Source: a virus. Taken from it: a DNA stretch of 37,733 nucleotides. Shown here one piece after another: positions 14,090 to 22,430 of this stretch. The position numbers were made by a program, and so were the translations under genes. A model generated the notes under the pieces. That model made no database searches. It was not told where the DNA came from and saw only the letters and a program-made list of their open reading frames with translations. The stretch is taken from positions 1 through 37,733 of the IMG/VR virus record IMGVR_UViG_3300042892_000556; one strand, given 5' to 3'. How positions within the stretch are numbered: position 1 is the stretch's first letter; the number at the start of each line of letters is the position of its first letter.

Positions 14090-15055
14090 ATGAAATTTTT
14101 AGTAACCGGCGGTGCAGGTTTTATCGGACATAATGTTGCACGTTTTTTAGAAGCCCAAGGACATGAATGTATTGTTGTAGATACATTTACTAATTACGGT
14201 TTTATTCCTACTAACGAAATTACCTATCTATCTTCCAATAGACAAAAACGCTATATCAGTGAAACATACAAAGTTGATATACGTGATCAACAAAGATTAA
14301 ACAGCTTGTTTGACACCAATCAGCCTGATGTAATCATACACATGGCTAGCTTTCCTAGACAGAAGGTAGTTGAACAGGATCCTGCACTAGCCAGTGAAGT
14401 AATGAGTACAGGACTTATCAACTTATTAGAGCTAGGTAAAAAACATAAGGTTAAGAAGTTTGTTTATATTAGTTCAAGTATGGTCTACGGTGACTTTACT
14501 ACTGATGTAACCGAATCAGCTACTTGTAATCCGCAAGGCCAATATGGTATTATGAAGTATATGGGTGAAAAACTAGTAGAAGACTATGCACGTCGTGGTT
14601 GCTTTGACCACGTTATCATTCGCCCAAGTGCTGTATATGGTGAATGGGACGTCGAAGATAGAGTTGTAAGCAAGTTTATGACCAAGGCAATGCGTGGAGA
14701 AACACTTAAGGTAAATGGTCCTGATGAAGTCTTAGACTTTACCTATGTAGAAGATACTGCTATGGGTATTGTGCTGGCTGCAACTAAAGATGTTGCTAAC
14801 GGTAATATCTACAACATCACACGTTCAGAACAACGTCAATGGACCCTTAAAGATGCTGCAGAACTTGCAGTTAAAATTGCAGGTCAAGGCACATTAGAAA
14901 TAGCACCCCGTGATTTAAGTTTCCCTAAGCGTGGTCGTTTAGATATTACACGTGCTGTAAAGGATTTAGGTTATAACCCGCAGGTTAATGTTGAAGAAGG
15001 ATTCCGTAGATACTACGAATGGTATAATCAAAATCCTGTTCTTTGGCGCAAATAA
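14090..15055 (+). CDS. NAD-dependent sugar epimerase/dehydratase
   Basis: This encodes 321 residues of the extended short-chain dehydrogenase family. The NAD site is GGAGFIG (residues 7-13), an acidic residue ends the second strand (VVDTF, Asp31), and the catalytic YxxxK is Y152-K156 (YGIMK), with SSSMVYG just before it. IRPSAVYG and DFTYVED are typical of nucleotide-sugar epimerases such as GalE-like or WbpP-like enzymes. The substrate cannot be read from sequence. It would supply a sugar for the glycosyltransferase-like proteins across the convergence point. The stop at 15053-15055 touches the stop of the opposite-strand gene with no base between. Confidence 0.92.
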   Translation: MKFLVTGGAGFIGHNVARFLEAQGHECIVVDTFTNYGFIPTNEITYLSSNRQKRYISETYKVDIRDQQRLNSLFDTNQPDVIIHMASFPRQKVVEQDPALASEVMSTGLINLLELGKKHKVKKFVYISSSMVYGDFTTDVTESATCNPQGQYGIMKYMGEKLVEDYARRGCFDHVIIRPSAVYGEWDVEDRVVSKFMTKAMRGETLKVNGPDEVLDFTYVEDTAMGIVLAATKDVANGNIYNITRSEQRQWTLKDAAELAVKIAGQGTLEIAPRDLSFPKRGRLDITRAVKDLGYNPQVNVEEGFRRYYEWYNQNPVLWRK

Positions 15056-16363
15056 TTAATATTTAGAATTGTAATAATCTTTTAACCAAGTCCAATCGTA
15101 GGTTAACATTAACTTATCATAATTGCCATCGACTTGTTCGTAGTATTCTTTGGCATCTTTAGACCCTAAGATGCTCCATTCTGCGTTTAACCCTTCTGCT
15201 TCATTTAGCCAAGTATCTAAACGGTATTGACTTTCTATACTGTTAGTTTTCTTAACGTCATCAATTAACTTAATAACTTCTCTAAAAGCAGTACGCCAGG
15301 TCATTAAGGGATCTGAATTGTAATACGCAGTACCGCTGGATATAGGAACTACTTCGTGTGGTTGACTTAGAGTAAAATCAAGATCTGTAGTTTCAGTTGC
15401 TAATACCAATCGCTTATTATACGCAACCATGGCCATATGCCCGTATCGTAATCCATTTAGCGGATTATCAGCATAAAAAATATAATGTTTAGGCTCTTGT
15501 AAATAGTCAGGTTGCCAAGACCAATCAAACTCCGGATTAACTTTAAGTTTAGCTGGTACTTTAAAGAACCATTCCGTATCACTCATCTCTGCAGCAACTT
15601 TGAATGCGTTGTCTCTACCATTGATATTCTGCACACGTTTAACCTTCTGGTTAGAGGAGGTAGATAAGTGTTCATATAGCTGATCTGCATTTGTCTCACC
15701 GTTGCTGATATAGATAATATCAAGATTTTTATCGCCTAAAAACCAGTCTTTTTGCTTCAAAACATACGGATAATCATAGATTTGATGCTTTAAATGTGCG
15801 GAAATTTCACGGGGTACTAACGATACGCTGTTTGCTCTGTTAAAGGTGTGTACACTTCGGTCTTTCCATAATATAGGCGCAAAGTTTATAGTAGTATCTA
15901 TATCACGTTTGAACAGTACATATGGTGTATTAAACTTAGTAGCTTTAACTATATCAACTAAGTTATCTGAGGTGTATGTTACAGTTGGAACGGGCAAGCG
16001 TGGTACACCTGGGTAATGCCAATTAACTTCCTTGTACCATTCTAGTAAAGGTATGTCTGATTGTTTATTAAATTCTGCTACATTAACTAAGAATGTATCA
16101 CCAAACTTCTCGTGATCGCTATGCCAGCAGTGTAGTTGATAGGCTTCCCATGGTACAGGCTTATAATCAAAATCAAAGTTACTGTAGTCGCATACACTAC
16201 TAATTACCCAAGCGTAAGGGGTTCTACAACGCGAAATACAGCGTTTTAACGTGTCTAAGTGATTGTCGTAGTATCTTACCACCTTAGCATGCGGGAAACG
16301 GGTTGCAAGGGCAGTAACATTATCGTCATTGCCGCCCATGTCCATGATGAAGATATCAAACAT
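15056..16363 (-). CDS. Glycosyltransferase-like protein with two repeated domains
   Basis: This encodes 435 residues. Two halves look alike: residues about 25-110 (KVVRYYDNHLDTLKRCISRC, then SNFDFDYKP) and about 235-330 (KVKRVQNINGRDNAFKVAAE, then NPEFDWSWQPD, then NPLNGLRYGHMAMVAYNKR). The second half also matches the protein at 33496-34395 (ALQYGNGGLSCWTKDF; AWRAGFREGVKM against TWRTAFREVIKL). These share a GT-A-like layout, but the acidic DGDN motif of the relative reads KVPAKLKV here, so this copy may have lost metal binding. It is the last gene of the minus-strand chain, overlapping the deaminase gene by eight bases. Confidence 0.65.
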   Translation of the reverse strand: MFDIFIMDMGGNDDNVTALATRFPHAKVVRYYDNHLDTLKRCISRCRTPYAWVISSVCDYSNFDFDYKPVPWEAYQLHCWHSDHEKFGDTFLVNVAEFNKQSDIPLLEWYKEVNWHYPGVPRLPVPTVTYTSDNLVDIVKATKFNTPYVLFKRDIDTTINFAPILWKDRSVHTFNRANSVSLVPREISAHLKHQIYDYPYVLKQKDWFLGDKNLDIIYISNGETNADQLYEHLSTSSNQKVKRVQNINGRDNAFKVAAEMSDTEWFFKVPAKLKVNPEFDWSWQPDYLQEPKHYIFYADNPLNGLRYGHMAMVAYNKRLVLATETTDLDFTLSQPHEVVPISSGTAYYNSDPLMTWRTAFREVIKLIDDVKKTNSIESQYRLDTWLNEAEGLNAEWSILGSKDAKEYYEQVDGNYDKLMLTYDWTWLKDYYNSKY

Positions 16364-16778
16364 CTAGTTGTTCTACTTGGATGCCGGAATTACGAAGAAA
16401 AGTGATCCCACTATCATCCCTGTAATTAATTGCGTAGTAGACATGCTTAATACCTGATTGATAAATGAGTTTGGCGCAATCGAGGCAAGGACTATGTGTA
16501 ACAAATAAAGTTGCATCGAGACCAGACTCACTACTCCTAGCGAGTTTCGCAATAGCGTTCGTTTCTGCATGTAATACCTCCGGTTTAGTTTTAATAGTTC
16601 CATCTTCTAATTCAAGTTCACAATTGTTATCCCACCCTGCTGGCATCCCATTGTAACCAATTGATATAATTCTGTCATCTTTGACAATAAGGGCTCCCAC
16701 TTTAAGTCTACGTGCTGTGCTTAAATTACTGTAGATGTGTGCGGCCCGCATGTGTGCTGTTTGATACTTAGGCTTCAT
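16356..16778 (-). CDS. dCMP deaminase (zinc-dependent)
   Basis: This encodes 140 residues from the ATG at 16778; a TTG nine codons upstream is less likely, and AGGAA lies about 10 bases before the ATG. The zinc site is complete: HAE at residues 70-72 and PCLDC with Cys98 and Cys101. The enzyme turns dCMP into dUMP, the substrate of the thymidylate synthase on the other strand, so the two belong to one pathway despite opposite directions. GYNGMPAGWDNNC is a typical phage dCMP deaminase stretch. It overlaps both neighbours (11 and 8 bases). Confidence 0.93.
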   Translation of the reverse strand: MKPKYQTAHMRAAHIYSNLSTARRLKVGALIVKDDRIISIGYNGMPAGWDNNCELELEDGTIKTKPEVLHAETNAIAKLARSSESGLDATLFVTHSPCLDCAKLIYQSGIKHVYYAINYRDDSGITFLRNSGIQVEQLDV

Positions 16779-17205
16779 TATAATAATTCCTAAATTGATC
16801 TGCAATTACCCGAGTCCAGGGCATTGCGTCTAATTCTCTTATGTGATAATTGTAATGAGTAGGGGCTTCAAATATCTTATTAGTATCTGCATACCGACTT
16901 GTTGTAATTGTGTCCATCCAAACTACAATATCCGGGTTAAAGATATTTCTAAGTTTATGTGTAGGACAAACAAAGTCTGCTACTACAATGTTATTCATAG
17001 TCTCTGCATTGCGAGCAAACCTGGCCATACGTTCTGCTTGTCGAATTCGCCCTTCTTCTGAAAAGTCCCAATCGTTAAATGCTTCACGCATCCGATCAGC
17101 ATTAAACCACTCAACACTACGACCAACTGCTTTGATATCTTCTACTAGTTTTTTTGCAAAGGTACTTTTACCACTGCCAGGTAATCCCATTACTAGAATT
17201 CTCAT
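16768..17205 (-). CDS. APS-kinase-like P-loop kinase
   Basis: This encodes 145 residues with the Walker A motif GLPGSGKST (7-15). WFNADRMREAFNDWDFSEEGR, RQAERMARFA and VVADFVCPTH follow in the order of adenylylsulfate kinases (LDGDNVR, GFSxEDR, and the strand before the lid). It is about 50 residues shorter than CysC. No other sulfate gene is near, and the DGDN block is changed to NADR, so the real substrate may be another small metabolite or a sugar. It belongs to the overlapping chain (four bases with the gene upstream, eleven with the one downstream). Confidence 0.78.
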   Translation of the reverse strand: MRILVMGLPGSGKSTFAKKLVEDIKAVGRSVEWFNADRMREAFNDWDFSEEGRIRQAERMARFARNAETMNNIVVADFVCPTHKLRNIFNPDIVVWMDTITTSRYADTNKIFEAPTHYNYHIRELDAMPWTRVIADQFRNYYNEA

Positions 17206-18014
17206 TTGAAGTCCTTGTCTTTATATTTGTCCCAATACTCTTTTGGATTAGTATATTTTAACATAAAATCTTCAGGATTGCAATATTGCAGATTAAAATC
17301 ATATGCTAGTTGCCTATGCCAATCAATGCCAAAATGTGCACCGTCACGAGCTTTAGTCCATGCCACTGTATTATATACAGTACGCACTGTATCATCCCAG
17401 TTAATGCTTAATAATTTAAACTTATAAACTTCCTGTAGTAGCTGTAAGATTGTTTTATTTTTTGTTTGATTGTTATAGGCCGTATTATCTTCGTATTGTA
17501 GATTATCCTCTTCCATAGTCCATGCACCATTAAACACAGCACCGTTCTCGTATGTTTCAAATCTAAATAGACTTGGCCACATGACTGCTACAATTGAAGG
17601 TTTAATAATAGGAATTAGGTTAACTGCCAATCTGGCCACAGTATCAGCGCCGGCGCCACCCAGTCCTGCATTGTAAACACTATAATCAGGAAAATAATCA
17701 CGACCAAATTGTTCCGGCCAATTATCCTGTTGGGGAACTCCTACTCCAACAGTATGACTGCAGCCCAACGTAAGAATTATAGGATTCATTCCGTTAAGAT
17801 CAAATTCACAACTTCTAAATCCGTGTGAATTATATTTGTAGGTAAAACTATCAGCACGCCAGTTTGGATGGCCTTGGTGTCTGGTCCCTTGTATATTATT
17901 AAATCGTTCTTCACTGTCTAAATCAGACAGGCTAAACGCCATCTCTTGATCACGGGGGTATGTGCCAAGATCTAATGTACTACCTAAAGCCCAGTAATTA
18001 TTTTGAGTTGTCAT
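17202..18014 (-). CDS. SGNH hydrolase-like protein
   Basis: This encodes 270 residues. After an 80-residue N-terminal part containing SFTYKYNSHGFRSCEF, the nucleophile block LTLGCSHTVGVGV places Ser86. NAGLGGAGADT supplies the Gly block, VAVMWPSLFRFE the third block, and DGAHFGIDWH gives Asp224 and His227. The N-terminal TYKYNSHGFRS stretch is what I expect in phage or bacterial SGNH proteins acting on glycans. It has no signal peptide. In the chain it lies between a radical SAM gene (17-base overlap) and the kinase gene (four-base overlap). Confidence 0.82.
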   Translation of the reverse strand: MTTQNNYWALGSTLDLGTYPRDQEMAFSLSDLDSEERFNNIQGTRHQGHPNWRADSFTYKYNSHGFRSCEFDLNGMNPIILTLGCSHTVGVGVPQQDNWPEQFGRDYFPDYSVYNAGLGGAGADTVARLAVNLIPIIKPSIVAVMWPSLFRFETYENGAVFNGAWTMEEDNLQYEDNTAYNNQTKNKTILQLLQEVYKFKLLSINWDDTVRTVYNTVAWTKARDGAHFGIDWHRQLAYDFNLQYCNPEDFMLKYTNPKEYWDKYKDKDFK

Positions 18015-18921
18015 TTTTAATTTTGCGCTTTAACACGTTTTCTTTTGATTGAGGGAACCAATGTATATTTTGCTCACGTCCGTTCGGACATACATCACAT
18101 TCGGGTATTGGTTGAGCTTCAGTACGTTCAAAATAATCTATATCTTCTTGGGTTGCAGTTTTTAAATCGATCGGTTTATAATTTAAATATTTTTGCCAGT
18201 CTGGGTCATCTAACTGATTAGTTTCTGTTAGTACTTTAGGCAATGCTAATAACCTAGGGCATTTATATAGTTTACTGTCTATGGCCGCTGCACAAAACGG
18301 ACTAATACATCCTATCTTAAAGGAACCATCTGGATCGTTAGTAGCAAAAGGTTTTATTTTACCACCGACCATTTTAAACTGTGCTTTAAATCCGTGTTCA
18401 TGAAACGTATGCAACATAAAATCAATCTTATTATCAGGAATATCATAATGCATATCATGTATCTTGTGTATACGGGGATGACTTAAAAAATATTTTAAAT
18501 TTTCATAATATTTTTGTGCTTCTTTACTATCTGCAAATCCTGCCAAATGATCATCAATTGATAAACGTATATTACCTACTTCTAAAAATAAATCAACGAT
18601 GTCGTCTCTAAATTTGTGTATCAGTAATGCATTTGTACTAATATTAATAATTGAATTTGGAAAAAGTTTTCTAACATGCCGTGCCATAGGTACTACTTTT
18701 TCATGCCAATACAGTGTAGGTTCACCGCCGACTAATGTAATCATATTAGTAACATCGTCGACATAGTTAGCAAAATTAGAAATAGTTTCTAAAATACTTT
18801 CTATACTTGGGTCGTAGTCTTTATGAAAAATAATGTCCGAACCACTATTGCACCCTTTACAGGCCAGATTGCATTTAAACCCATAATAAAAATTCATTAT
18901 TTGAAGTTTAATTTTTTTCAT
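17998..18921 (-). CDS. Radical SAM enzyme with C-terminal cysteine-rich region
   Basis: This encodes 307 residues. The iron-sulfur/SAM motif CNLACKGC is at residues 17-24 (Cys17, Cys21, Cys24), followed by LVGGEPTLY, the SAM-binding GGE block, and NISTNALL. The last 110 residues carry more cysteines (CISPFC, KCPR, CDVCPNG), which fits an auxiliary cluster of SPASM or Twitch type. Enzymes of this kind modify peptides or small molecules by radical chemistry. Unlike the five relatives further up the chain, the extra cysteines are at the C-terminus, the usual place. It is coupled by four bases to the carbamoyltransferase gene before it. Confidence 0.9.
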   Translation of the reverse strand: MKKIKLQIMNFYYGFKCNLACKGCNSGSDIIFHKDYDPSIESILETISNFANYVDDVTNMITLVGGEPTLYWHEKVVPMARHVRKLFPNSIINISTNALLIHKFRDDIVDLFLEVGNIRLSIDDHLAGFADSKEAQKYYENLKYFLSHPRIHKIHDMHYDIPDNKIDFMLHTFHEHGFKAQFKMVGGKIKPFATNDPDGSFKIGCISPFCAAAIDSKLYKCPRLLALPKVLTETNQLDDPDWQKYLNYKPIDLKTATQEDIDYFERTEAQPIPECDVCPNGREQNIHWFPQSKENVLKRKIKNDNSK

Positions 18922-20411
18922 GAGTAGACTTTAACTCCGTATAACTGTTCAAAGCGATCAGCATCGGCACGATCGTTGACCATTGGTTCACCGCGGATAT
19001 TTAAACTTGTATTAAGTAGCATAGGACATCCTGTCCATGTAAACCACTGCTCTAATAGTTGTCTAATCCCCGAGCCATCATTTGGCACAGTTTGCACTCG
19101 ACTTGTTCCGTCAACATGTACAATAGCAGGAAACAATTCAGGATGCTTACAGCGAGCCACTGTCTGCATATAAGGGCTACGATCCCACCCAACAGGCATA
19201 TCAAAGTATTCGTGTACTAGCTCCTCGAGTATAACTGGTGCAAATGGTCTAAACTTTTGTCTACGTTTAATTTCATTTACAGTATCCTTGATCTCAGGTC
19301 CTCTAGGGTCTGCTAATAAACTACGGTTACCAAGGGCTCGCGGACCAAACTCCGCCCGGCCGCTCGCCACGCCACAAATCTTATTTGTGGTTAACTCGGA
19401 AATGATACTTTTAGTAGGGTAAAGACCACAAATATCATGGCCAAGGAAAGCATCTTTCCAAACCAATCTTCTGCCCAGTGCCATTGCAGCTGCGCCAAGG
19501 CTAGACCCGGCATCGCCAGGATTAGGCATAATCCAAATGTTATCAAAGTATCCCCCTAATATTTTATTTGCACTACAGTTAAGTGCCACACCCCCACAAT
19601 AGACTAAATTACTGTTTGGCGCAAGGTCGCTGGCCTTCATCATAATTGTTGCTATTAAATCTTCAGTGAGTTCTTGTGCAGCTCTAGCAGTATCTTCATC
19701 ACTCCAATTACCTTTGATCTTGCCAGGTAAGCCGATGTGTAGATTATGTTTGAATATCATTGCCACTTCATCTTCTATCAGACTGGCTTTAAGATTGTCA
19801 GCTTGAAACCAATTCTGTTGCTTACCCCATCCCGCCATGCCCATTAAGATATATTCTTCGTCCAAGGGTTTAAGTCCAACACTTTTAGTAAATGCACTGT
19901 ACATCAAGCCAATGCTGTGTGGGTATTTTTGTCCCCAAACTTTCTTATATTGTGCTCGGCCATTGACGTAATGTGCAGACCATATGCTTATTGTATCCCA
20001 CTCACCAATGGCATCGATTACCACAACTGTTGCATCGTCAAATGGACTCGTTTGAAACCCCGCAGCCGCATGACTTAAATGATGATTGTATGTACTAATA
20101 GGAAGATGATGTAATCTACTCCACGGTGCTGCTTCTGACAGCATTTTACGCACACTCCAATCTTTAGTTAGTTCGCTGTACTGCCCAGCATACAATTGAC
20201 GAGTCTTCTTAACCCAAGGGCGTTCATAGTAAGCTACAGTATCTACATCACCGTAGCTAAGTGCATCTTTTATTAGATCGTTGTGTAGTTTAGGATCGTG
20301 TTTACGTTTGCTGTAGCGTTCGCTATGCCCAGCAAATAAGATCTGACCTTGGTCGTTGATTAATGTTACAGCGGCATCATGGAAGCCGGCCGATATACCT
20401 AAGATGTTCAT
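18918..20411 (-). CDS. NodU/CmcH-type carbamoyltransferase
   Basis: This encodes 497 residues. The N-terminal domain starts MNILGISAGFHDAAVTLI, with HHLSHAAAGF and VVVIDAIGEWDT further on, as in the Kae1-like nucleotide-binding fold. CGGVALNCSANKIL and GRAEFGPRALGNRSLLADPR are the diagnostic blocks of the family, the second from the C-terminal domain. The protein would move a carbamoyl group from carbamoyl phosphate, via an adenylate, to a hydroxyl group of a sugar or other small molecule. It is somewhat shorter than the usual 550-600 residues. It overlaps the SGNH gene upstream by 35 bases, the longest overlap in the chain. Confidence 0.94.
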   Translation of the reverse strand: MNILGISAGFHDAAVTLINDQGQILFAGHSERYSKRKHDPKLHNDLIKDALSYGDVDTVAYYERPWVKKTRQLYAGQYSELTKDWSVRKMLSEAAPWSRLHHLPISTYNHHLSHAAAGFQTSPFDDATVVVIDAIGEWDTISIWSAHYVNGRAQYKKVWGQKYPHSIGLMYSAFTKSVGLKPLDEEYILMGMAGWGKQQNWFQADNLKASLIEDEVAMIFKHNLHIGLPGKIKGNWSDEDTARAAQELTEDLIATIMMKASDLAPNSNLVYCGGVALNCSANKILGGYFDNIWIMPNPGDAGSSLGAAAMALGRRLVWKDAFLGHDICGLYPTKSIISELTTNKICGVASGRAEFGPRALGNRSLLADPRGPEIKDTVNEIKRRQKFRPFAPVILEELVHEYFDMPVGWDRSPYMQTVARCKHPELFPAIVHVDGTSRVQTVPNDGSGIRQLLEQWFTWTGCPMLLNTSLNIRGEPMVNDRADADRFEQLYGVKVYS

Positions 20412-21168
20412 ATATTAAATTTGCTGCCTCAATGTGTGCTTCTTCTCGCGGATGTGTTGTTGCGAAAGGAAACTTATTATCCTTTGCCCAAGTATAAAAT
20501 CCTTTATGGCCAGAGAACCAATACCAATTATTTAAATTAAGTTGTTGCTGTAATGTTTTAATGCTAATATCATCTAGATGTTTATTAACATTATCTAATA
20601 GACACTCGTCTACTCCCAAAAACAAATAAGGTATATTACGTAATTCTAAATATTGTTGTAGTAGCACAATATCTAATAGACTATGGTAAACTTCCCAATA
20701 CTCGTATCCGCCAATCTTACTGTAAAATACACGAGCAAAATCACTTATACCCAATGTTTGTTCACGCTGTAATTTATCTAGATGGTGTTGAAATACTATA
20801 GGATTATCTATTTGAAAATCTTTTTTAATAGTTTTTTCTGCATTATCCGAAACACTCCAAGGACTGATCTGTTCCCAACTACTATTAAAATTAAATTCGT
20901 ATCTGCCAGGGAAACTCCAGGTAACTATTACTTGCTCAATATCGAGATATTGATCGCATGTATTCATTACACTGCGCCTAATTGCACTGTTACTGTATCC
21001 AGGTTCTGCAGCGCACACATACTCTAATCCCATATCTCTGGCTATTAATGCTGTGTAAGTATGTTGACTGGGCACTTCTTTAGGTGGTGCAGTATCGCTT
21101 AAGATAAAACAATCAGCAAGCTCGCTACCGTAAGTGAAACTATCGCCACCGGCTATCAGACATCCCAT
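20377..21168 (-). CDS. SGNH-like protein, Asp of the triad not visible
   Basis: This encodes 263 residues. The nucleophile block CLIAGGDSFTYGSEL is clear (Ser10), EPGYSNSAIRR gives the Gly block, and VIVTWSFPGRYEF the third block. At the C-terminal block the sequence reads FATTHPREEAH: His239 is present, but the position three before it is Ala236 where Asp is expected. It may use a different acid or work with a dyad. It is closely related to the shorter protein at 21876-22430 (shared AGGDS, PYLF, VDxCL and GFYxWA stretches). The start is ATG at 21168, inside the end of the previous gene. Confidence 0.75.
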   Translation of the reverse strand: MGCLIAGGDSFTYGSELADCFILSDTAPPKEVPSQHTYTALIARDMGLEYVCAAEPGYSNSAIRRSVMNTCDQYLDIEQVIVTWSFPGRYEFNFNSSWEQISPWSVSDNAEKTIKKDFQIDNPIVFQHHLDKLQREQTLGISDFARVFYSKIGGYEYWEVYHSLLDIVLLQQYLELRNIPYLFLGVDECLLDNVNKHLDDISIKTLQQQLNLNNWYWFSGHKGFYTWAKDNKFPFATTHPREEAHIEAANLIYEHLRYIGRLP

Positions 21169-21800
21169 CCCAATCCCTTCATATGGTTGTAAACTTTGTC
21201 TGCTACCATTTCATGACCACGATCTAAGAAATGTTTACGAGGACCTATTTCACTACCGTAGGTCCATTCCATCATAGTGTCAACCGGCCAACCTACATAA
21301 AATCTACCGTCAATTTGATCTAATAAATCTTTGTTGACTTCGGCGGTACGATTGTTTACTTGGTGATTGCCAAAACTATCTAGCATCAAATATGGTTTAT
21401 TATTGGCCTTAAAGAAGTTTTGTATTAGAATAATGTTTAGCAAATATTGTCTATACAAATAGTCATCATTATGATGGCGACTAAAATAATCAATTATTTC
21501 CCAGCGCCAGTCGGCCCACCCTCTATGTGGCAAATGGCCACCGCCTGGCCATAAGTCGTAGAATCCGGCTTCGTCGGCCATTTCAATACGTGCAAAATGA
21601 CTCCAGGCAATGATAGCCATGTCGTAATTATTAGTCTGTTCAACACAGTGGCGCACCATGCGAATGTTACCGCTACCTGGTTTGGCTAGATTGGTAACTT
21701 CATAACCTAACTTAGTGCCTAAAAGAAAAGGCCAGGCGTTGTTTAAATCGCTTAGTTCTTCACCGTATGTAAAACTGTCACCTACTGTAAGTAATTGCAT
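21156..21800 (-). CDS. SGNH hydrolase-like protein
   Basis: This encodes 214 residues. The nucleophile block LLTVGDSFTYGEEL has the classical GDS (Ser9); NLAKPGSGNIRM supplies the Gly and Asn-like block; MAIIAWSHFARIE follows; and HFLDRGHEM gives Asp193 and His196 in correct DxxH spacing. This is the most canonical SGNH member of the chain. A long aromatic insertion in the middle (WPGGGHLPHRGWADWRW) probably shapes the substrate pocket. The start codon overlaps the stop of the 33-residue gene by one base, so the two are translationally coupled. Confidence 0.84.
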   Translation of the reverse strand: MQLLTVGDSFTYGEELSDLNNAWPFLLGTKLGYEVTNLAKPGSGNIRMVRHCVEQTNNYDMAIIAWSHFARIEMADEAGFYDLWPGGGHLPHRGWADWRWEIIDYFSRHHNDDYLYRQYLLNIILIQNFFKANNKPYLMLDSFGNHQVNNRTAEVNKDLLDQIDGRFYVGWPVDTMMEWTYGSEIGPRKHFLDRGHEMVADKVYNHMKGLGWDV

Positions 21801-21901
21801 TATTTGTAAATAAATGGATCTCTTTTACGCAATTCTTTCAACTTCTTACGATATGCTATTTCTAACTTGATACGATTAATAATGTTTTTTAACCAATTCA
21901 T
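21800..21901 (-). CDS. 33-residue basic helical protein
   Basis: The ATG at 21901 has one of the best ribosome sites in the chain: AAGGAGA about 6-7 bases upstream. The frame starts inside the end of the previous gene and its stop shares a base with the start of the next SGNH gene. The protein begins MNWLKNIINRIKLEIAYRK and ends ELRKRDPFIYK: one amphipathic basic helix followed by a short aromatic tail. I recall small proteins with a similar R-D-P-F-I-Y-K ending in aquatic T4-like phages. A membrane-surface or protein-binding helix fits; serving as a substrate for the nearby radical SAM enzymes is possible but unsupported. Confidence 0.75.
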   Translation of the reverse strand: MNWLKNIINRIKLEIAYRKKLKELRKRDPFIYK

Positions 21902-22430
21902 TAAATTTCTCCTTAATTAATATAGAGGCTGCCAAATGTGCATGTTCCAATGGATGTCCATCTGGTCCTATATTGTACTTATTTTCAACTGCCCATTGAT
22001 AAAAGCCTCTTGGTTGTTGTGTTTCACCTGGTTCTGTACCCGCTGGGAATAAGTACCAATGGTCCCAGTTGGTTTTGGGGTCTAATAACTCTATTAAACA
22101 GTTGTCTACACAGGTAAACAAGTAAGGCACATTGTGGTATTCGCAATACTGTTGAAACTCTAATATAACCCTAGGACTGGTATATACAGTATCTCTACTA
22201 GGCCAAGTCCAACACACAACCACTGCTTTAGGCAGACCTTGTTGTAACTCTGCCCTAGCACGTTCTGCAATCTCATAGTTACCTATGCCAGGATAGGCAG
22301 TACAGATATAATTATCACCGGCTAGTAGTGCAGTAAAAGTATTGCGACTATATCCGTTAATACCACCGTGGGGGCTATCTTCTAGCTCACTGCCCCAGAC
22401 CATACTATCGCCACCAGCTACTACTTGCAT
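21876..22430 (-). CDS. Short SGNH-like protein, paralogue of the 20377-21168 product
   Basis: This encodes 184 residues. The start MQVVAGGDSMVWGSEL holds Ser9, AYPGIGNYE the Gly/Asn-like block, and VVVCWTWPSRDT the third block. The C-terminal block GPDGHPLEHAH has His159, with Asp157 one residue closer than the usual DxxH. The likeness to the 263-residue neighbour is plain at both ends (VPYLF, CVDNCLIE, RGFYQWA), while about 80 residues of its middle are missing here. So the two arose by duplication followed by a deletion or insertion. It overlaps its neighbours by 26 and 10 bases. Confidence 0.75.
   Translation of the reverse strand: MQVVAGGDSMVWGSELEDSPHGGINGYSRNTFTALLAGDNYICTAYPGIGNYEIAERARAELQQGLPKAVVVCWTWPSRDTVYTSPRVILEFQQYCEYHNVPYLFTCVDNCLIELLDPKTNWDHWYLFPAGTEPGETQQPRGFYQWAVENKYNIGPDGHPLEHAHLAASILIKEKFNELVKKHY

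Noticed and set aside
19372-19390. Inverted repeat CCACAAAT-CTT-ATTTGTGG resembling a hairpin terminator
   Set aside because: It lies in the middle of the carbamoyltransferase gene, next to the codons of its conserved GRAEFGPRALGNRS block, and has no T-run on either strand. It is most likely a chance product of codon use.
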